Source: Armigeres subalbatus (taxonomy: Eukaryota; Arthropoda; Insecta; Diptera; Culicidae). Taken from it: a DNA stretch of 64,000 bases. Shown here one piece after another: positions 32,100 to 44,287 of the stretch; position 1 is the first letter of the stretch; every line of letters starts with the position of its first letter. The stretch covers positions 31,607,806 to 31,671,805 of the forward strand of contig NC_085140.1 in the NCBI RefSeq assembly GCF_024139115.2, given 5' to 3'. The notes under the pieces were generated by a model, which searched no databases, was not told the origin of the DNA, and saw only the letters and a program-made list of their open reading frames with translations. Position numbers and translations under genes: made by a program.

Positions 32100-32660
32100 G
32101 GGATCCCCGACCAGTAGATGGTAACAGATTTATATCAGAGCTTGTTATTCTGTTACAGAATTTTTTTATAACAGCGGTTGTTATAAAACATGTACCATTA
32201 GTAGTTAAAATAACAAAAATTGTAACAAAATCTCTTCTAGTTTTATCTAAAACATTACTAAATGTGTTATTTATTGAACAAAAATATAACTCGTTGTGTT
32301 ACATAAATATAGGTAAAAATCGCCTATACTATAACAAATTATGTTCTTGAAAAGATTATGATTATCCATAATGTAGGCAATTAACTTTGTCCAGCTGGTT
32401 CAACTTTGAATGTAGGTTCAAGTTATACTGAAGGTGGTTTTTTTTCCAATTCCTATCTACCAAAAATGTAGGCAATTTTTTTTCAGCGGAAATAAACATA
32501 ACACATTATGTTATAATCATGTTATGACGATCTTAGAAATTTTCATTCCTCCATCTTGGATAGAGAATTTATTACAAAATTATTGCAAGTTTTGTTATTT
32601 TTAACACATATTGATATAATTGTGGTAAAATTTTGTTATGACTAACTGGTCGGGTCGCTT
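32100..32660. mobile_element. MITE-like element with CCCGACCAGT termini
   Basis: CCCGACCAGT at 32106-32115 is inverted as ACTGGTCGGG at 32645-32654. The interior is dense in GTTAT/ATAAC words that pair between halves (for example TTGTTATTCTGTTACA and TGTTATAATCATGTTATGAC). No ORF. Confidence 0.6.
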
Positions 32661-33389
32661 CTCAAGGTGCGTATTGAACTATTTACAGTGGTAGTTTAGT
32701 TAATCAGTTTGCTTCAATTTAAATATTTACTTAAAAAATAGCTGTACGGATTTTGATCCTTTGATTTCATTATTTTATCATGTTTTCCGAAGTTTTTAAT
32801 GTGTAAATGTGAAGCACTCAAGAGTAGAAGCCTCCATACTCCTGTGCCAATGACAAACGTTTCATTTGCATTTGATTTCTATTTTCTAGTGACTTTTTCA
32901 TATACTAAAGTGTGTGGATTGTACGGATTGTGTGAAATGTACGGATTTTGATGCCCCACGGTATATTGACGATATTAGCCATCGAACAATACGAATGGTT
33001 TAAGGATCATGTTAAATTGAGCTTCACGTTGATGCAATCGTCTATACTTTTTTTGAGGATCTTTTGCTTTGTATTAGTCATTGGAAGCTAAGAAAGCCTC
33101 ATATTTAACTCCAGGGTCAGAGCCATCATGCGTCCAGAGATAGAGAAGAGTAGTTGGTGTCAGAAATAACGGTTAAAGTCGCCTTTTTCAGCATATCGGA
33201 GTCGAGAACGCTGCTGAAGATACCGTTTCTTGTGCATTCACTGCGTTATGTACGTCGGGCAGGTTTCAAAAGTATGTGGAGGCTCTTGGTTGTAATAAAC
33301 ACTCCTCTTTACACGATAAACACGAATGATCACTACAGTAGTACTATACTGTGTTTTTTGCTTTTCCAGATCTTTGCTGATCTAACTGA
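32661..33389. other. Spacer, nothing recognised
   Basis: The 87-codon ORF at 33154-33417 runs into the neighbouring element terminus and has no domain. Otherwise AT-rich. Confidence 0.45.
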
Positions 33390-35399
33390 TACCGTTTTGA
33401 CTCAAATCCGAACATGACTCATATTCCAACCACTGTTACAGGCCAGGCGCCATAAAACTAAAACTATATAAATGACTTTTCGTACTGTGCACCAGGATTG
33501 TAAATAAATTCATGATCCTACGAAAAGAATTTATACGTGAATTTAATTGAAAGAGCCTTACAAACGCGAATGTTCGGAATATGAGTCATCCCAAATAACA
33601 ATTTCAAGACTTCTTTGATTAACGGTTTTATAAGAGCTGTGTCCAAAGCAGCAAGATTAGCTTCTATTATGCACTTGTAGCTGTCTTCAAAACCATTATA
33701 AATTTTGTAATAAATCCCCAAACGTCAAACACTTTTTTAACTTATTACTGGTCATATGGTCATCTTGAAGAGTCTCATAAAACCAATTTTGAGAACTGCT
33801 ATAAGGCCGAATATTTTGGTCTTAATTTTAGCTTACAAAAAACCTCTATAAGTCTTCGTGGTTTTTAATTGATTTATAATGGCATTGCAAAAGAACATGA
33901 TGTTTATATCAAAATGTATGAACTATGGGAAAACAGATGACATTAAATACATATTTTCAATCATATTGTTTCTAATTTTTTATGAGATCATGTCTAACGT
34001 GAAGAAAGGTGATATGGACTATACACATATGAATGTGTGTTGTTTTAAAAATTTGTCTTTTCGACCATCTTACAGCAATTTCTATTCCATCGAATGGTGC
34101 TAAAGCAACGATTAGATTTTCTACTGTTTCTTCTTCTTATTGGCCTACATCCCCACACGGGGACAGAGCCACCTCGCAGCTTAGCGTTCATTAAGCACTT
34201 CCACAGTTATTAACTGCGAGGTTTCTCAGCCAGGTTACCATTTTTGGATTCGTATATCATGAGGCTAGCACGATGATACTTTTATGCCCAGGGAAGTCGA
34301 GACAATTTCCAATCCGAAAATTGCCTAGACCGGCACCGGGAATCGAACCCAGCCACCCTCAGCATGGTCTTGCTTTGTAGCCGCGGGTCTTACCGCACGG
34401 CTAAGGAGGGCTCCTGATACTTCTGACCAAATAAATTTTATTAAAATTTATCGTATGTCATATTTCTCCAAAAGAACATTGTATGTAAATAGATCCCCAA
34501 TGCAATTATTGCTGTCGAATGAATCCGATTCATACTAAACATTTCCTTGATTTGACAAGAAAATCCGTAGACCTCACCGCCGGTTTAGAACCCCGAAAAC
34601 TTGTAACATAGTCTGCTATTAAGAATCACTGTATTACGGAAGCTAATTTTCGACTTATGTTGTGCAACAATTAATTTTACCCATCAGTTTATTCGAACCA
34701 CCCATAGTGCAATAACAGCCATGTTGATAGCTTAAAATATTGTTCATATCTGTAAAAATATTTTGCAAAAATCGATTACAAATGTAATTACCATAGCATT
34801 CAACAATGTGTTTAATAATTTGGATAATCAGCAATATCACGAAGTAAAATATATTCAACTGACTAAAGAAAAAAACATAACGATTTTATATTTTCTGATA
34901 TTTGATTACCGTAAATAAGAATATTTTTACGGCGCGCCAAAGTCTTATGCTTTTCTTACCTGTTTTCACCAGAAATTCGAGCGCGCACTTAAATTTGACG
35001 CACGTGAACGAATTCTGGGGCATTCATTTTTTCGATGTTTAAACATTGTTTCACTTTCGTGTCCATAATTGTGTATTTTATTTTTTCATTTATCCCTTTC
35101 GATTCGATAATTTCCTTTTCCCTTCAAAACAATAACAGCTGGCTCCACGGAAAAAAAGAAGTTCTCTTTTTTGACAGCGATTTTATGGCAGTCTTATTAT
35201 CGGGCTTGAATTTGCTCTGAAGACGTTCTCAAGAATGGGCCACTTGGTCATAACTTACTCTTGTAGTGATCTTAAAGAGGTCATGTGCATTTTAGTTTTA
35301 TTTTTAGTTTTGAAAATTTATTCTCCAGAACTGCTAATAGAGTATGATAAAACTTAAAATGTTACTTGGGATGTTTGGAATTTGAGTCAAAACGGTAAT
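33390..35399. mobile_element. 2.0-kb TIR element (ACCGTTTTGACTCAAAT) with nested SINE
   Basis: TACCGTTTTGACTCAAATCC, then GAACAT, at 33390 is mirrored by ATGTTTGGAATTTGAGTCAA, then AACGGTA, at 35371-35397. An internal copy of the word GAATATGAGTCAT at about 33578 mirrors ATGACTCATATTCC at 33415. No transposase ORF. A tRNA-derived SINE lies inside at 34128-34412, so the SINE is younger. Confidence 0.65.
34128..34412 (-). mobile_element. tRNA-derived SINE (Feilai-like), copy 1
   Basis: Minus orientation. The tRNA-like head near 34412 begins GCCCTCCTTAGCCGTGCGG and has a perfect B box, GGTTCGATTCC (34339-34349). The body includes GGAAATTGTCTCGACTTCCC and AACTGTGGAAGTGCTTAATG. The 3' end is an AAG triplet tail (plus-strand TTCTTCTTCTT). 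The mosquito SINE Feilai is known to be tRNA-related with a triplet-repeat tail, which supports the name. A target duplication was not clear. Confidence 0.75.
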
Positions 35400-35489
35400 C
35401 AAATGTTCGGGTAACGACGGGTAGCCCGTTCACGACACTAACTTAAGATGTACCATGCGACTCCATATGCCTCCAAGGGCTGTCGGATT

Positions 35490-35775
35490 AGTTGGTAGAC
35501 AAACAATAAAGTCGTTATACACTAAAGTCGTTTTTTACGCGAATATACGTTCAGCGTAAATTAAAAACACGTAAAAAGCTGCGTAAATCCCGAAAACCGA
35601 GTTTTCCTACCATTTCACTGCGTGAAAATCTTTTTGAAAAATCCGTGTAACTCGTACCCCGTAAAAACGGATAAATTTTAAAAGTTGCATAGAAAAAAAT
35701 CCAAAATTCGCGTAAAAAAATGCCGTAAAAAGCAACACGCGTATAAAAAATCGCGTAAAAGCGACCCCTGTGTAA
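35490..35775. mobile_element. MITE-like repeat rich in CGTAAA words
   Basis: Dense GCGTAAA / TTTACGCG words: TTTTTTACGCGAATATACG at 35532 is mirrored by CGCGTATAAAAAATCGCGTA near 35740, and CCCCGTAAAAACGG is itself palindromic. Non-coding. ORFs here (about 80 and 65 codons) are shadows. Confidence 0.55.
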
Positions 35776-36165
35776 CAGAAACTTGGCAGCAGCAAGCACA
35801 GCAACGCCTCTTAACTATTTCTACAAAAAAAAAATCTTCGCACAAAACCAGGGCTTACAGAAATCGCTCTCATTAAATAATAAACAAAACAAAAGAGATA
35901 GCAAAACTGTTTCGAATTATAACAAGCCATGAAGTTTATCAAACTTGTAAAGTGCGAAAAAACGGAATCGGATAGGCAGTCCCCACCGAGAATTGATGAT
36001 AAAACGCTCAGCTTGTATTGGTGATCATTCTTTTTTCGCACAACTCTGTAAAACAAGTTGAAATGCATCATCAGAACCAGTGCCGCCGCGTTTGAAGCTA
36101 TTTAAAAGAAATTTATCATTGGGTATAGCCTTCCGAACCAGTTTATTATCATGACAGGTTTCGAA
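35776..36165. other. Spacer, nothing recognised
   Basis: Ordinary AT-rich sequence, no boundaries or ORFs of interest. Confidence 0.45.
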
Positions 36166-38100
36166 AAAAGTCTCTTACGGTAAGCTACACATCATAACAG
36201 AGTTTCCATCCCGGGACATCCCGGGACAAAAAATCCCGGGATTTAGGAAAATTCGGGATTTCCCGATTCCCGGGATATTGTTTTTGAAATCCCGAAAATC
36301 CCGGGATACCCGGGACAAAAAATATAGTTTCATTTCCGGTTCGCAAACAGTGTAATTTTTCTTCTTACAAAAGTTATTTGTTTTGAACGCGAAACCCAAC
36401 TTAGATGATAAACTCATATCATATTTTTATACCTTCTATCAGACATGATTTTTTCCTAGTTCGTTTATTTGGTGGGCTAAGGCATGTATACGGAGCCAAG
36501 GTTCTTTGTGATGCACAATCGATATCATCTTATTATCACTAATATTACTAATTTAAGAGAAGAACAGACATGAAAATATCGGAGATAGTTAATAGAACAT
36601 CTTCACAAAAAATATTAGATTCCCCTATACCACTCAATGGAGGGCTACTGACTGATACTTTTTCCAGCTTCTTCTTCTTCTTATTGGCATTACATCCCCA
36701 CACTGGGACAGAGCCGCCCCGCAGCTTAGTGTTCATTAAGCACTTCCACAGTTATTAACTGCGAGGTTTCTAAGCCATGTTACCATTTTTGCATTCGTAT
36801 ATCATGAGGCTAACATGATGATACTTTTATGCCCAGGGAAGTCGAGACAATTTCCAATCCGAAAATTGTCTAAACCGGCACCGGGAATCGAACCCAGCCA
36901 CCCTCAGCATGGTCTTGCTTTGCAGCCGCGCGTCTAACCGCACGGCTAAGGAGGGTCCAGCAGCCACAGCTCTCTATTAATTAAACGACAAGTATCTACA
37001 GTACAAGATCAGCTACATCTATTTGGCGCCTGCTTCCTACCCATCTCCCGTCTACAGCGAGGTTGTGTATACTAGCTGATCGCCTTGCTAATAATCTCCT
37101 CGCGCCGCCCGACATTAAGTCAGTTCTCCTGAACTTCTTGCCTCCAAAACAATTCTTGATCCAATTCATGTCCTTCCAATCGACGTGTACAACAAACAGC
37201 ACATGCGCAAGTATAAGTGGTCCGACCCCGATGGTGTGCCTAATTTTTTTGGTGTATCGCTTCGATCAAAATCAACTTTGGTCAACAGGCTGCAATCAAT
37301 TTGTCCAATTCTCGGCTTCTGTCAAAATTGTATACCAGCTTTAAACGCGTACCCCATTATCGTTAAATTATCGAGTTAACTTACATTAAATACATTAACT
37401 CCGATAATAATTGAAGTAATTCATCTTTATCGCAGCAAGCGATTACGTTGAACACAATTAACTTTTTATATATATAATAAATTAACGATTAACATCAAGA
37501 TTAGGAAGCGATCTGAAGCCTGCCATGGGTTGGAGGATACTCTAGTATTGTTTTTTTTCTTTGTGAGGGGGTTTCCATATATCCAATAGGTTATGGGCCC
37601 AGTACGATTCTACTGTGCATCTTCCATCTTTCGTCACTAGGGTATTGAATGCAATCCCAGCAACTGTCTAAACCCAATGCATATTCAAAACAATGCAAAC
37701 AATCAAGCCGACTTCAACCGCCAGCGAACCCTTCTTCTCGGACTCGGCGATCATATATTCCAAAAGGGTACTCTACCTTCCGAGAAAAACGTGAATATTA
37801 TTTGCTTTTTGAAGTCGTTCTTTTTCGAAAGAATTGATTCAAATTAGAATTGAATTGAGTTCCAATTTGAAATCTATATTATCTGGCCTTTCTAAAATAT
37901 GAACTTTACCCCTGAACATTGAATAAAATCGTTTTTAAATCAAAAAATAAGTTTTCTAAGGAAACATCGAAAAATCCCGGGATCCCGGGAATTCCCGGGA
38001 TATACGAACAAGTTCATCCCGAATCCCGGGACATCGAAAATGGCCGGGAAATGGAAACTCAAGTCTTGATAAAGAGATGATAAGTAAGAGACTTTTTTCA
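36166..38100. mobile_element. 1.9-kb inverted-terminal element with CCCGGGAT palindromes (hAT-like?) and nested SINE
   Basis: GAAAAAAGTCTCTTA at 36166 is mirrored by TAAGAGACTTTTTTC at about 38083-38098. Inside, GAGTTTCCATCCCGGGACAT (36200) is mirrored by TGGCCGGGAAATGGAAACTC (38041-38060). The subterminal zones hold many CCCGGGA / TCCCGGG palindromes at both ends (36209-36325 and 37974-38032). The GAGTTTCCAT end recalls some hAT elements, but no BED/hAT transposase is seen and an 8-bp target duplication is not clear. A GC-richer core (37000-37370) could be remnant coding sequence. Confidence 0.6.
36665..36957 (-). mobile_element. tRNA-derived SINE (Feilai-like), copy 2
   Basis: Same family as 34128-34412. 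B box GGTTCGATTCC at 36884-36894 and AAG tail (plus-strand CTTCTTCTTCTTCTTATTGG) at the low-coordinate end. Possible short target duplication TCCAGC at both sides. It is inserted inside the 36166-38100 element. Confidence 0.78.
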
Positions 38101-38470
38101 GTCTCTTTTGGCTTCAATCATTATACAAAACAGAAATCTGTAGCTCATAAAGCCATGCAACTATGTTTTCTGACCATAATCAGTCATAAGTTGTGAATTT
38201 TGTTTGATTCTTATTAGAAAACATAGTTTTATAGTCTGCGATTGTTTTGGTTTGTACTGTGCATCAAATTTGAGTCGGAAGGTACAAATTATGCGAGTCC
38301 TGTCATCCACGTTTTCAAGTTTATCATCCACGTTCTTATAGAATTCTTGTTCTCTGCCTTCCGTGAAAAATTCCATCCGCATGGCAATTGTTCAAATTGT
38401 AAGAATATGTTCTTGTTCTTGTTCTTGTACTCAGCGCTCCCAAAAGCAAATTTTCCGACTTTTGATAAAC

Positions 38471-39543
38471 AAAATGTTTCGAGTTCCGTAAAACAAATTG
38501 TTCAAGTACCGTAAAGCAAATTATCCCAGTTCCGAGATGAAATTTATTCATGTTCCAGATTGATCAAGGTCCAGAATGCTTCCGAGTTCCGAGAATTAAA
38601 TTGTACGAATTTGGAGAAGAATCTTCCCTTCGTAAGTAATTCTCCGAGTTACATTCTATAAATGATTTGTTCGATTTTGAGATTTAAATTGTCCGTGTTA
38701 TGATTACTCTCTATTACTTTCAAAAGCATTTGAGATTTGTATTAGCACTGGTGCAATATGGGACACTTGCATGAGAAATAAACGGTGAGCAGCGCATGGT
38801 TGTTTGTAATTCTCTTTCGATTGTACGAAAATCTTAGGGTAAAATAGATTTGAACCACGATTGAATCACGAGATTAAAATATTTTCCAATTGTTTTGGTG
38901 TATGAATGCGTCATTTTATCTACGGATCAATCCACTTTGCAATTACGATGCCTTTCTTGGCGCCAACATGATGATTTCATTTAATTGAAAATTGAAACAC
39001 ATGAATAGAACACTGCTGGGGAAACCAGCGAGTTTGTTCTATTTGGCTCCAGATTCAAACTAGAATAGTGGTCGAAAATTTGTAATGAAACTGAATCACT
39101 GCTGATTTCACTCTTAGGGGGGCCACTCATAACTGGTTAATTTTCTGCGATCGAATGATTTCTCTCAATCTTTGCATTACATCTCAATAATGAATATCTA
39201 ATATTGAATTGTAATGATAATAGTCACTAGTTTGTGGTAGTGGTAGACTTTATTACAATAATAATTCAAAAAATCAAAAATGATTTTCGTACGACCGAGT
39301 TGCCGAATAATATGCAATTTAGTTGTAATTATTTGAATGCAATTCAAACTTTTCAACAAAGCAATCGACTTTCAAGTGGTAGGCGCCCATAAGTACCTAA
39401 ATATGAAGTTCGATTGACAGAACGAAACGAAGCACACTAATCCGAACGTTTGATTTATCATGTATGTATCACTAGAGTTACATGTTCTATCTGGACATAG
39501 GGGTGTGTACTCAGCCTATGAGAATTCAGTATTCAGTATATTT
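38471..39543. repeat. 1.07-kb tandem duplication, copy A
   Basis: It begins AAAATGTTTCGAGTTCCGTA and runs to the same phrase at 39544. The aligned copies differ by scattered substitutions and small indels, about 95-97 percent identical by eye. The first 200 bp contains repeated words TTCCGAG / GTTCCGTAAA. No ORF over 80 codons. Confidence 0.92.
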
Positions 39544-40616
39544 AAAATGTTTCGAGTTCCGTAAAACAAATTGTTCAAGTACCAAAAACCAAATTATCCG
39601 AGTTTCGAGATGAAATTTATTCATGTTCCAGATTGATCGAGGCCCAGAATGCTTCCGAGTTCCGAGAATTAAATTGTACGAATTTGGAGAAGAATCTTCC
39701 CTTCGTAAGTAATTCTCCGAGTTACATTCTATAAATGATTTGATCGATTTTGAGATTTAAATTGTCCGTGTTATGATTACTCTCTATTACTTTCAAAAGC
39801 ATTTGAGATTTGTACAACGTATTAGCACTGGTGCAATATGGGACACTTGCATGAGAAATAAACGGTGAACGCATGGTTGTTTGTAATTCTCATTCGATTG
39901 TACGAAAATCTTAGGGTAAAATAGATTTGAACCACGATTGAATCACGAGATTAAAATATTTTCCAATTGTTTTGGTGTATGAATGCGTCATTTTATCTAC
40001 GGATCAATCCACTTTGCAATTACGGTGCCTTTCTTGGCACCAACATGATGATTTCATTTAATTGAAAATTAAAACACATGAATAGAACACTGCTGGGGAA
40101 ACCAGCGAGTTTGTTCTATTTTGCTCCAGATTCAAACTAGAATAGTGGTCGAAAATTTGTAATGAAACTGAATCACTGCTGATTTCACTCTTAGGGGGGC
40201 CACTCATAACTGATGGTTAATTTTCTGCTATCGAATAATTTCTCTCAATCTTTGCATTACATCTCAATAATGAATATCTAATATTGAATTGTAATGATAG
40301 TAGTCACTAGTTTGTGGTAGCGGTAGACTTTATTACAATAATAATTCAAAAAATCAAAAATGATTTTCGTACGGCCGAGTTGCCGAATAATATGCAATTT
40401 AGTTGTAACTATTTGAATGCAATTCAAACTTTACAACAAAGCAATCGACTTTCAAGTGGTAGGCGCCCATAAGTACCTAAATATGAAGTTCGATTGACAG
40501 AACGAAACGAAGCACACTAATCCGAACCGAACGTTTGATTTATCACGTATGTATCACTAGAGTTACATGTTCTATCTGGACATAGGGGTGTGTATTCAGC
40601 CTATGAGAATTCAATA
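39544..40616. repeat. 1.07-kb tandem duplication, copy B
   Basis: Direct repeat of 38471-39543 with period 1073 bp. Copy B has small insertions (ACAACGT near 39815, CCGAA near 40524) and a deletion near 39868. A diverged third partial copy lies at 44021-44262, so the unit is a dispersed repeat that was later duplicated in tandem. Confidence 0.92.
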
Positions 40617-40659
40617 TTTCGACGGATGTCAAAGACATTCGCTCGGCCACGACGCTGTT

Positions 40660-40770
40660 TTTACACATTGAGGATGATGTTAGACTCAAATATCGTCTGT
40701 TGGTTTTTTGTGTAATTACAGGTGTCCTGGCAATAATGTAGTAGCAAACAATCATGGGCGGATAAAAATG
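40660..40770. repeat. Dispersed repeat fragment shared with 14570-14690
   Basis: CACATTGAGGATGATGTTAG, TAATTACAGG and GCAATAATGTAGTAGCAA are shared with the left flank of the second TTAA element. It lies just right of the tandem duplication. Confidence 0.65.
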
Positions 40771-43700
40771 TTCACGCCAAGGATGAATGGATAGAGAAAA
40801 GTGAACATAAATGACATCCTGAATATGTGACTGAAAATGTTCAAGGTAATACTCTGATTTTTTTTAATTGTTGGGTGAAATTCAAAGAGAATGGTTTTTT
40901 TTTGGTCTTTATTAAAGTGATTTTTTATATGACAATAAGTTCATCACTAAAAAGAGAATGGTGCCAATTGTTTGAAAAATACAAATATATTGGTTTTTCA
41001 TAAAGAAAGAAGAAGCTGGAAATTTCGAAAATTGTTCGAGATATGATCTTTCTATGGAGTTACATACTGAGACTAAATCAAATACGATGATTGATAGGTG
41101 AAGCGAAGGTGGAACGGCGAGTGATTTCAAATTCTGCCGTTTCTGTCGTATAATAGGGCTTAGTAAATATTATGAGTTCTTTCCTAGATTAAAAAAAAAA
41201 AAGTTTTAAGTATCAGTCAACCAAGTGCAAATCGTGAAAGTCATCTCATCAGCGTGCTTTCGAAACAAATTAGGATCGATTAAAAATGTTCATGTTAATC
41301 TATACTGACATATTTTTATTCAGCTAAAATTTAACATGTTTTGGCTGAACAAAAAGGAGAGAAAAACTGGTCTGAGAAAGCTTTTATTATATAAAAGCTC
41401 TCCGAAGAGCGAATATATCATATATGGAAAAAAACTACTTTTAGCTTCCGAGAAATAGGGGACATGGAGTGTATCATGTTCGTTTATTTTCCCCTACTAT
41501 AATATTTACTGTATCTATTTCACATCGCTTTGGGGTGTGCACAGGCATAGTACACGAGTGGTCGTTTAACCACTTAACTTAACTTCGGTGACGACGTTGG
41601 CAATCGACTTCAAGGGGAAATTTACATCATACTGAGAAGTGAAACGACTAAACTGATGAAAACGTGTCAGCCATCCTACTTCGTTCGTTTTTGGTATAGA
41701 ATGATTATGGGATGAACAATAGATGACCGTAACCCTAGTTTACATGAAATGCTTCAAGAGAAGTGGCTATCTACCTCGAGTTCGCATGACCACTGGTGAC
41801 ATTAAAGTTTTCCCCCAAGTATAAATCAAACGTGGGGTCCAAGATCAACATTTGCGTTGGTGGAATCTCGATACACATTTCCGTAAGCATTCCGACAATC
41901 ACCGTTTACTGACATTTCCAACCCTTTCGTGATTGCTGCCCGTGCCTGTTACACTCCGGCGGTGGTTCTTAATCGCATGTTCGAGTGCCTTCCGGGGACT
42001 TGCAAACGACTATCTTCGCTTTCCACACTTCCGGGAAGTCAACCAGCAGCCCAGCTACCTTTCTTCTGGCGAACATACCCATATAATTTCATTACCGCAG
42101 AAAAGCGTCTTCACTATAATTACCACCATTATACGAGAGTTCTTCCCTTTTTTATCTGCATTGTAACATCACTCAAGGGGGTTTCCTCCTTGGTCCTCTC
42201 CCCACCCGTATCGGACCTTGCATCCCAGGTTGACTATACGAGCGGCTTTGGAAAAAACGCTTTCGAGAGCAGTTATTTTCTAGATTTTTTCCGCCATTCT
42301 GGAGCTTGGTGTGTTTCAATTTGTTTTCAAGTACATGGTCCCGACGACGACTTCGTTGCCGTTGTCGTCCTCGTCGTCTTCGTTTGGCTCTAGACTGGAC
42401 CACACTCGTAAGAATGATTACTAATAAAACAAAGTTTCGCTCAGATCAATCCCCTATGATGAGTTTTAAATGTGGAAAGTTTTTCCTTGAAAATCATGTT
42501 GAAAGAATTTTGATTTCTAGTTTAGTTGGTAGTTTCATATAAAATATATAGAGAAAAATATATATTTTTATATATAAAGTTCTCGGCTGAACCAAAGATT
42601 CATTTTTAACAAGACGGAGAAAATGAGCAGAAGCAGAAGCAACTATTTAATATTTGATTTTGTGTTTATCAATTCTAAAACTGCTTTACGATTATTTAAG
42701 ATATCAATAAGTTTCGATCAATTCTGTAAATTGTTATGAAACAATTAAATCTAATGCATTACCAGCCTAGGCTACCTAGAGTTTCAGAAGCAAATAAGCA
42801 GTGTTAGTAAGGGTATAGGCCTCAGAAAGCTTTATGTGGGCATCAGTTTATGTGTTTAAAGCCTTCAAGATTTCTTTGTAGAGGATACGCAAAATTTGAA
42901 TAACTTCACCTAACATTCACCAAATGCTTTTTTTATAGCACATAGCTATAAATTTGCAAAAAGATGTACTGTTCAAAATATTTTAGGTTATTAACTTAAC
43001 GCGGAGACGCCTAATCCCTTATTGGCAAAAGAAAACCTTGAAAAAAAAAATGTTTTCAGTCGTTTAATTTGATTCATAATGATATTTATTTAGTATCTAG
43101 ATACAATAAAAAGATGATCAAGTCTCCCCAAATTCTAAGATCGCATGCCCTGTCGGATTCCACAACAAAACTCGTTCATGAATACGCATAGAAAGTCTTC
43201 GAAAGAAAGAAAATCTACGTATTTTGAAGGAAAAATATTGAAAAAGTCAATGAGCATCTTTTCACTTTTATCAAACAAAACTCATGAAGAGGGATCAACT
43301 CCCCCCGAAAATAAAAAAATCGATTTTTGACAGCACTCTAAGAAAATCAATTGTGTATTAATAGCAACAACAATTTATAGACTATCGCACATCAGTAAAG
43401 TTGAATTATATGTTTCTCAAAGAGTCTGTGCGAAAATCGGGTAAATTTATTTGTTTTTGGTTGTGATACATCGGAAATGAGAAAAGGGGATCAAGTCTCA
43501 CCAGTCTCTCTTACGTTTGTGGAATTGTGGTAACAAAACGTAAATCTTGATCAAGCCGAATTAAATACCTACTTGAATTGGCCGAACACGTTTTTCGTCG
43601 TCGAGATCAGTTCAAAGAAGAACGAAATACGTTTTCTTACACACTCTGCACAAACTGTATTGCTGTCCCTTCTTTCCCAAGGAAACTTTACTAAATTTCC

Positions 43701-44020
43701 ATAAAAAGCTGGATTATTCATAGTTTTGAGTAGTCCTGTTTTTAATGGAAATTGAGTAAAATTTCCGTTGGAAAGAAAGAGAGGGTAATACTGTTTTACT
43801 CAGTCATTGACTAGATGGTCGATTCCGTCGAAGCTTTCGTCAAAACGAGTAAATATCGAAAGTTGTAATTTGCTTTATGAACACTCGATGAAACTGCTTA
43901 GAGTGAAATCAGCAGTGATTAAAATAGTTCGGGGCTGTCATTTTGAATATGAATCTGAAACATTTATTTTCTCAGCAGCGGTTCTAGATTCATATTTTAT
44001 ACCAGCCAACTGTCACACAC
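40771..44020. other. 3.2-kb non-coding region, nothing firmly recognised
   Basis: AT-rich, with ORFs only under 155 codons. The plus-strand ORF at 41929-42393 (154 codons) overlaps opposite-strand ORFs and shows no domain; its C terminus is acidic/valine-rich from a GTCGTC tract. No transposon ends found. Confidence 0.45.
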
Positions 44021-44262
44021 ATATTTTTCAATTGTTTTGGTGTATGAATGCATCATTTTATCTACGAATCAATCAACTTTGCAATTACGGCGTCTTACTT
44101 GGCAGCAACATATTTTTTTCGTTTAATTGAAATTTTTTATAACATTCATGGAACACTGCTGAGGAAACTAGCGAGTTTGTTCTATTTTGCTCCAGATTCA
44201 TACTAGAATAGCGGACGAAAATATGGAATGAAACTGGATCACTACTGGTTTAACACTTTAGG
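44021..44262. repeat. Third, diverged partial copy of the 1.07-kb unit
   Basis: Matches 38887-39125 (TTTTGGTGTATGAATGC.TCA, GAACACTGCTG.GGAAAC.AG, TTTGTTCTATTT.GCTCCAGA) at perhaps 85 percent by eye. It ends where the minisatellite begins. Confidence 0.85.
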
Positions 44263-44287
44263 TGCATAAAAAATGGACGAAGGAAAG

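Noticed and set aside
34320..34412. tRNA gene
   Set aside because: Same head occurs in three SINE copies in this window with a common body and AAG tail.
37063..37379. Host gene in GC-richer core of the 36-38 kb element
   Set aside because: Frames are short and broken; a phrase like H-M-R-K-Y-K-W-S-D-P-D-G is suggestive of an old transposon ORF, but I cannot name a domain.
41929..42403. 154-codon plus ORF and Arg-rich minus ORF
   Set aside because: They overlap on opposite strands, driven by a GTCGTC/CGACGA tract, with no domain.
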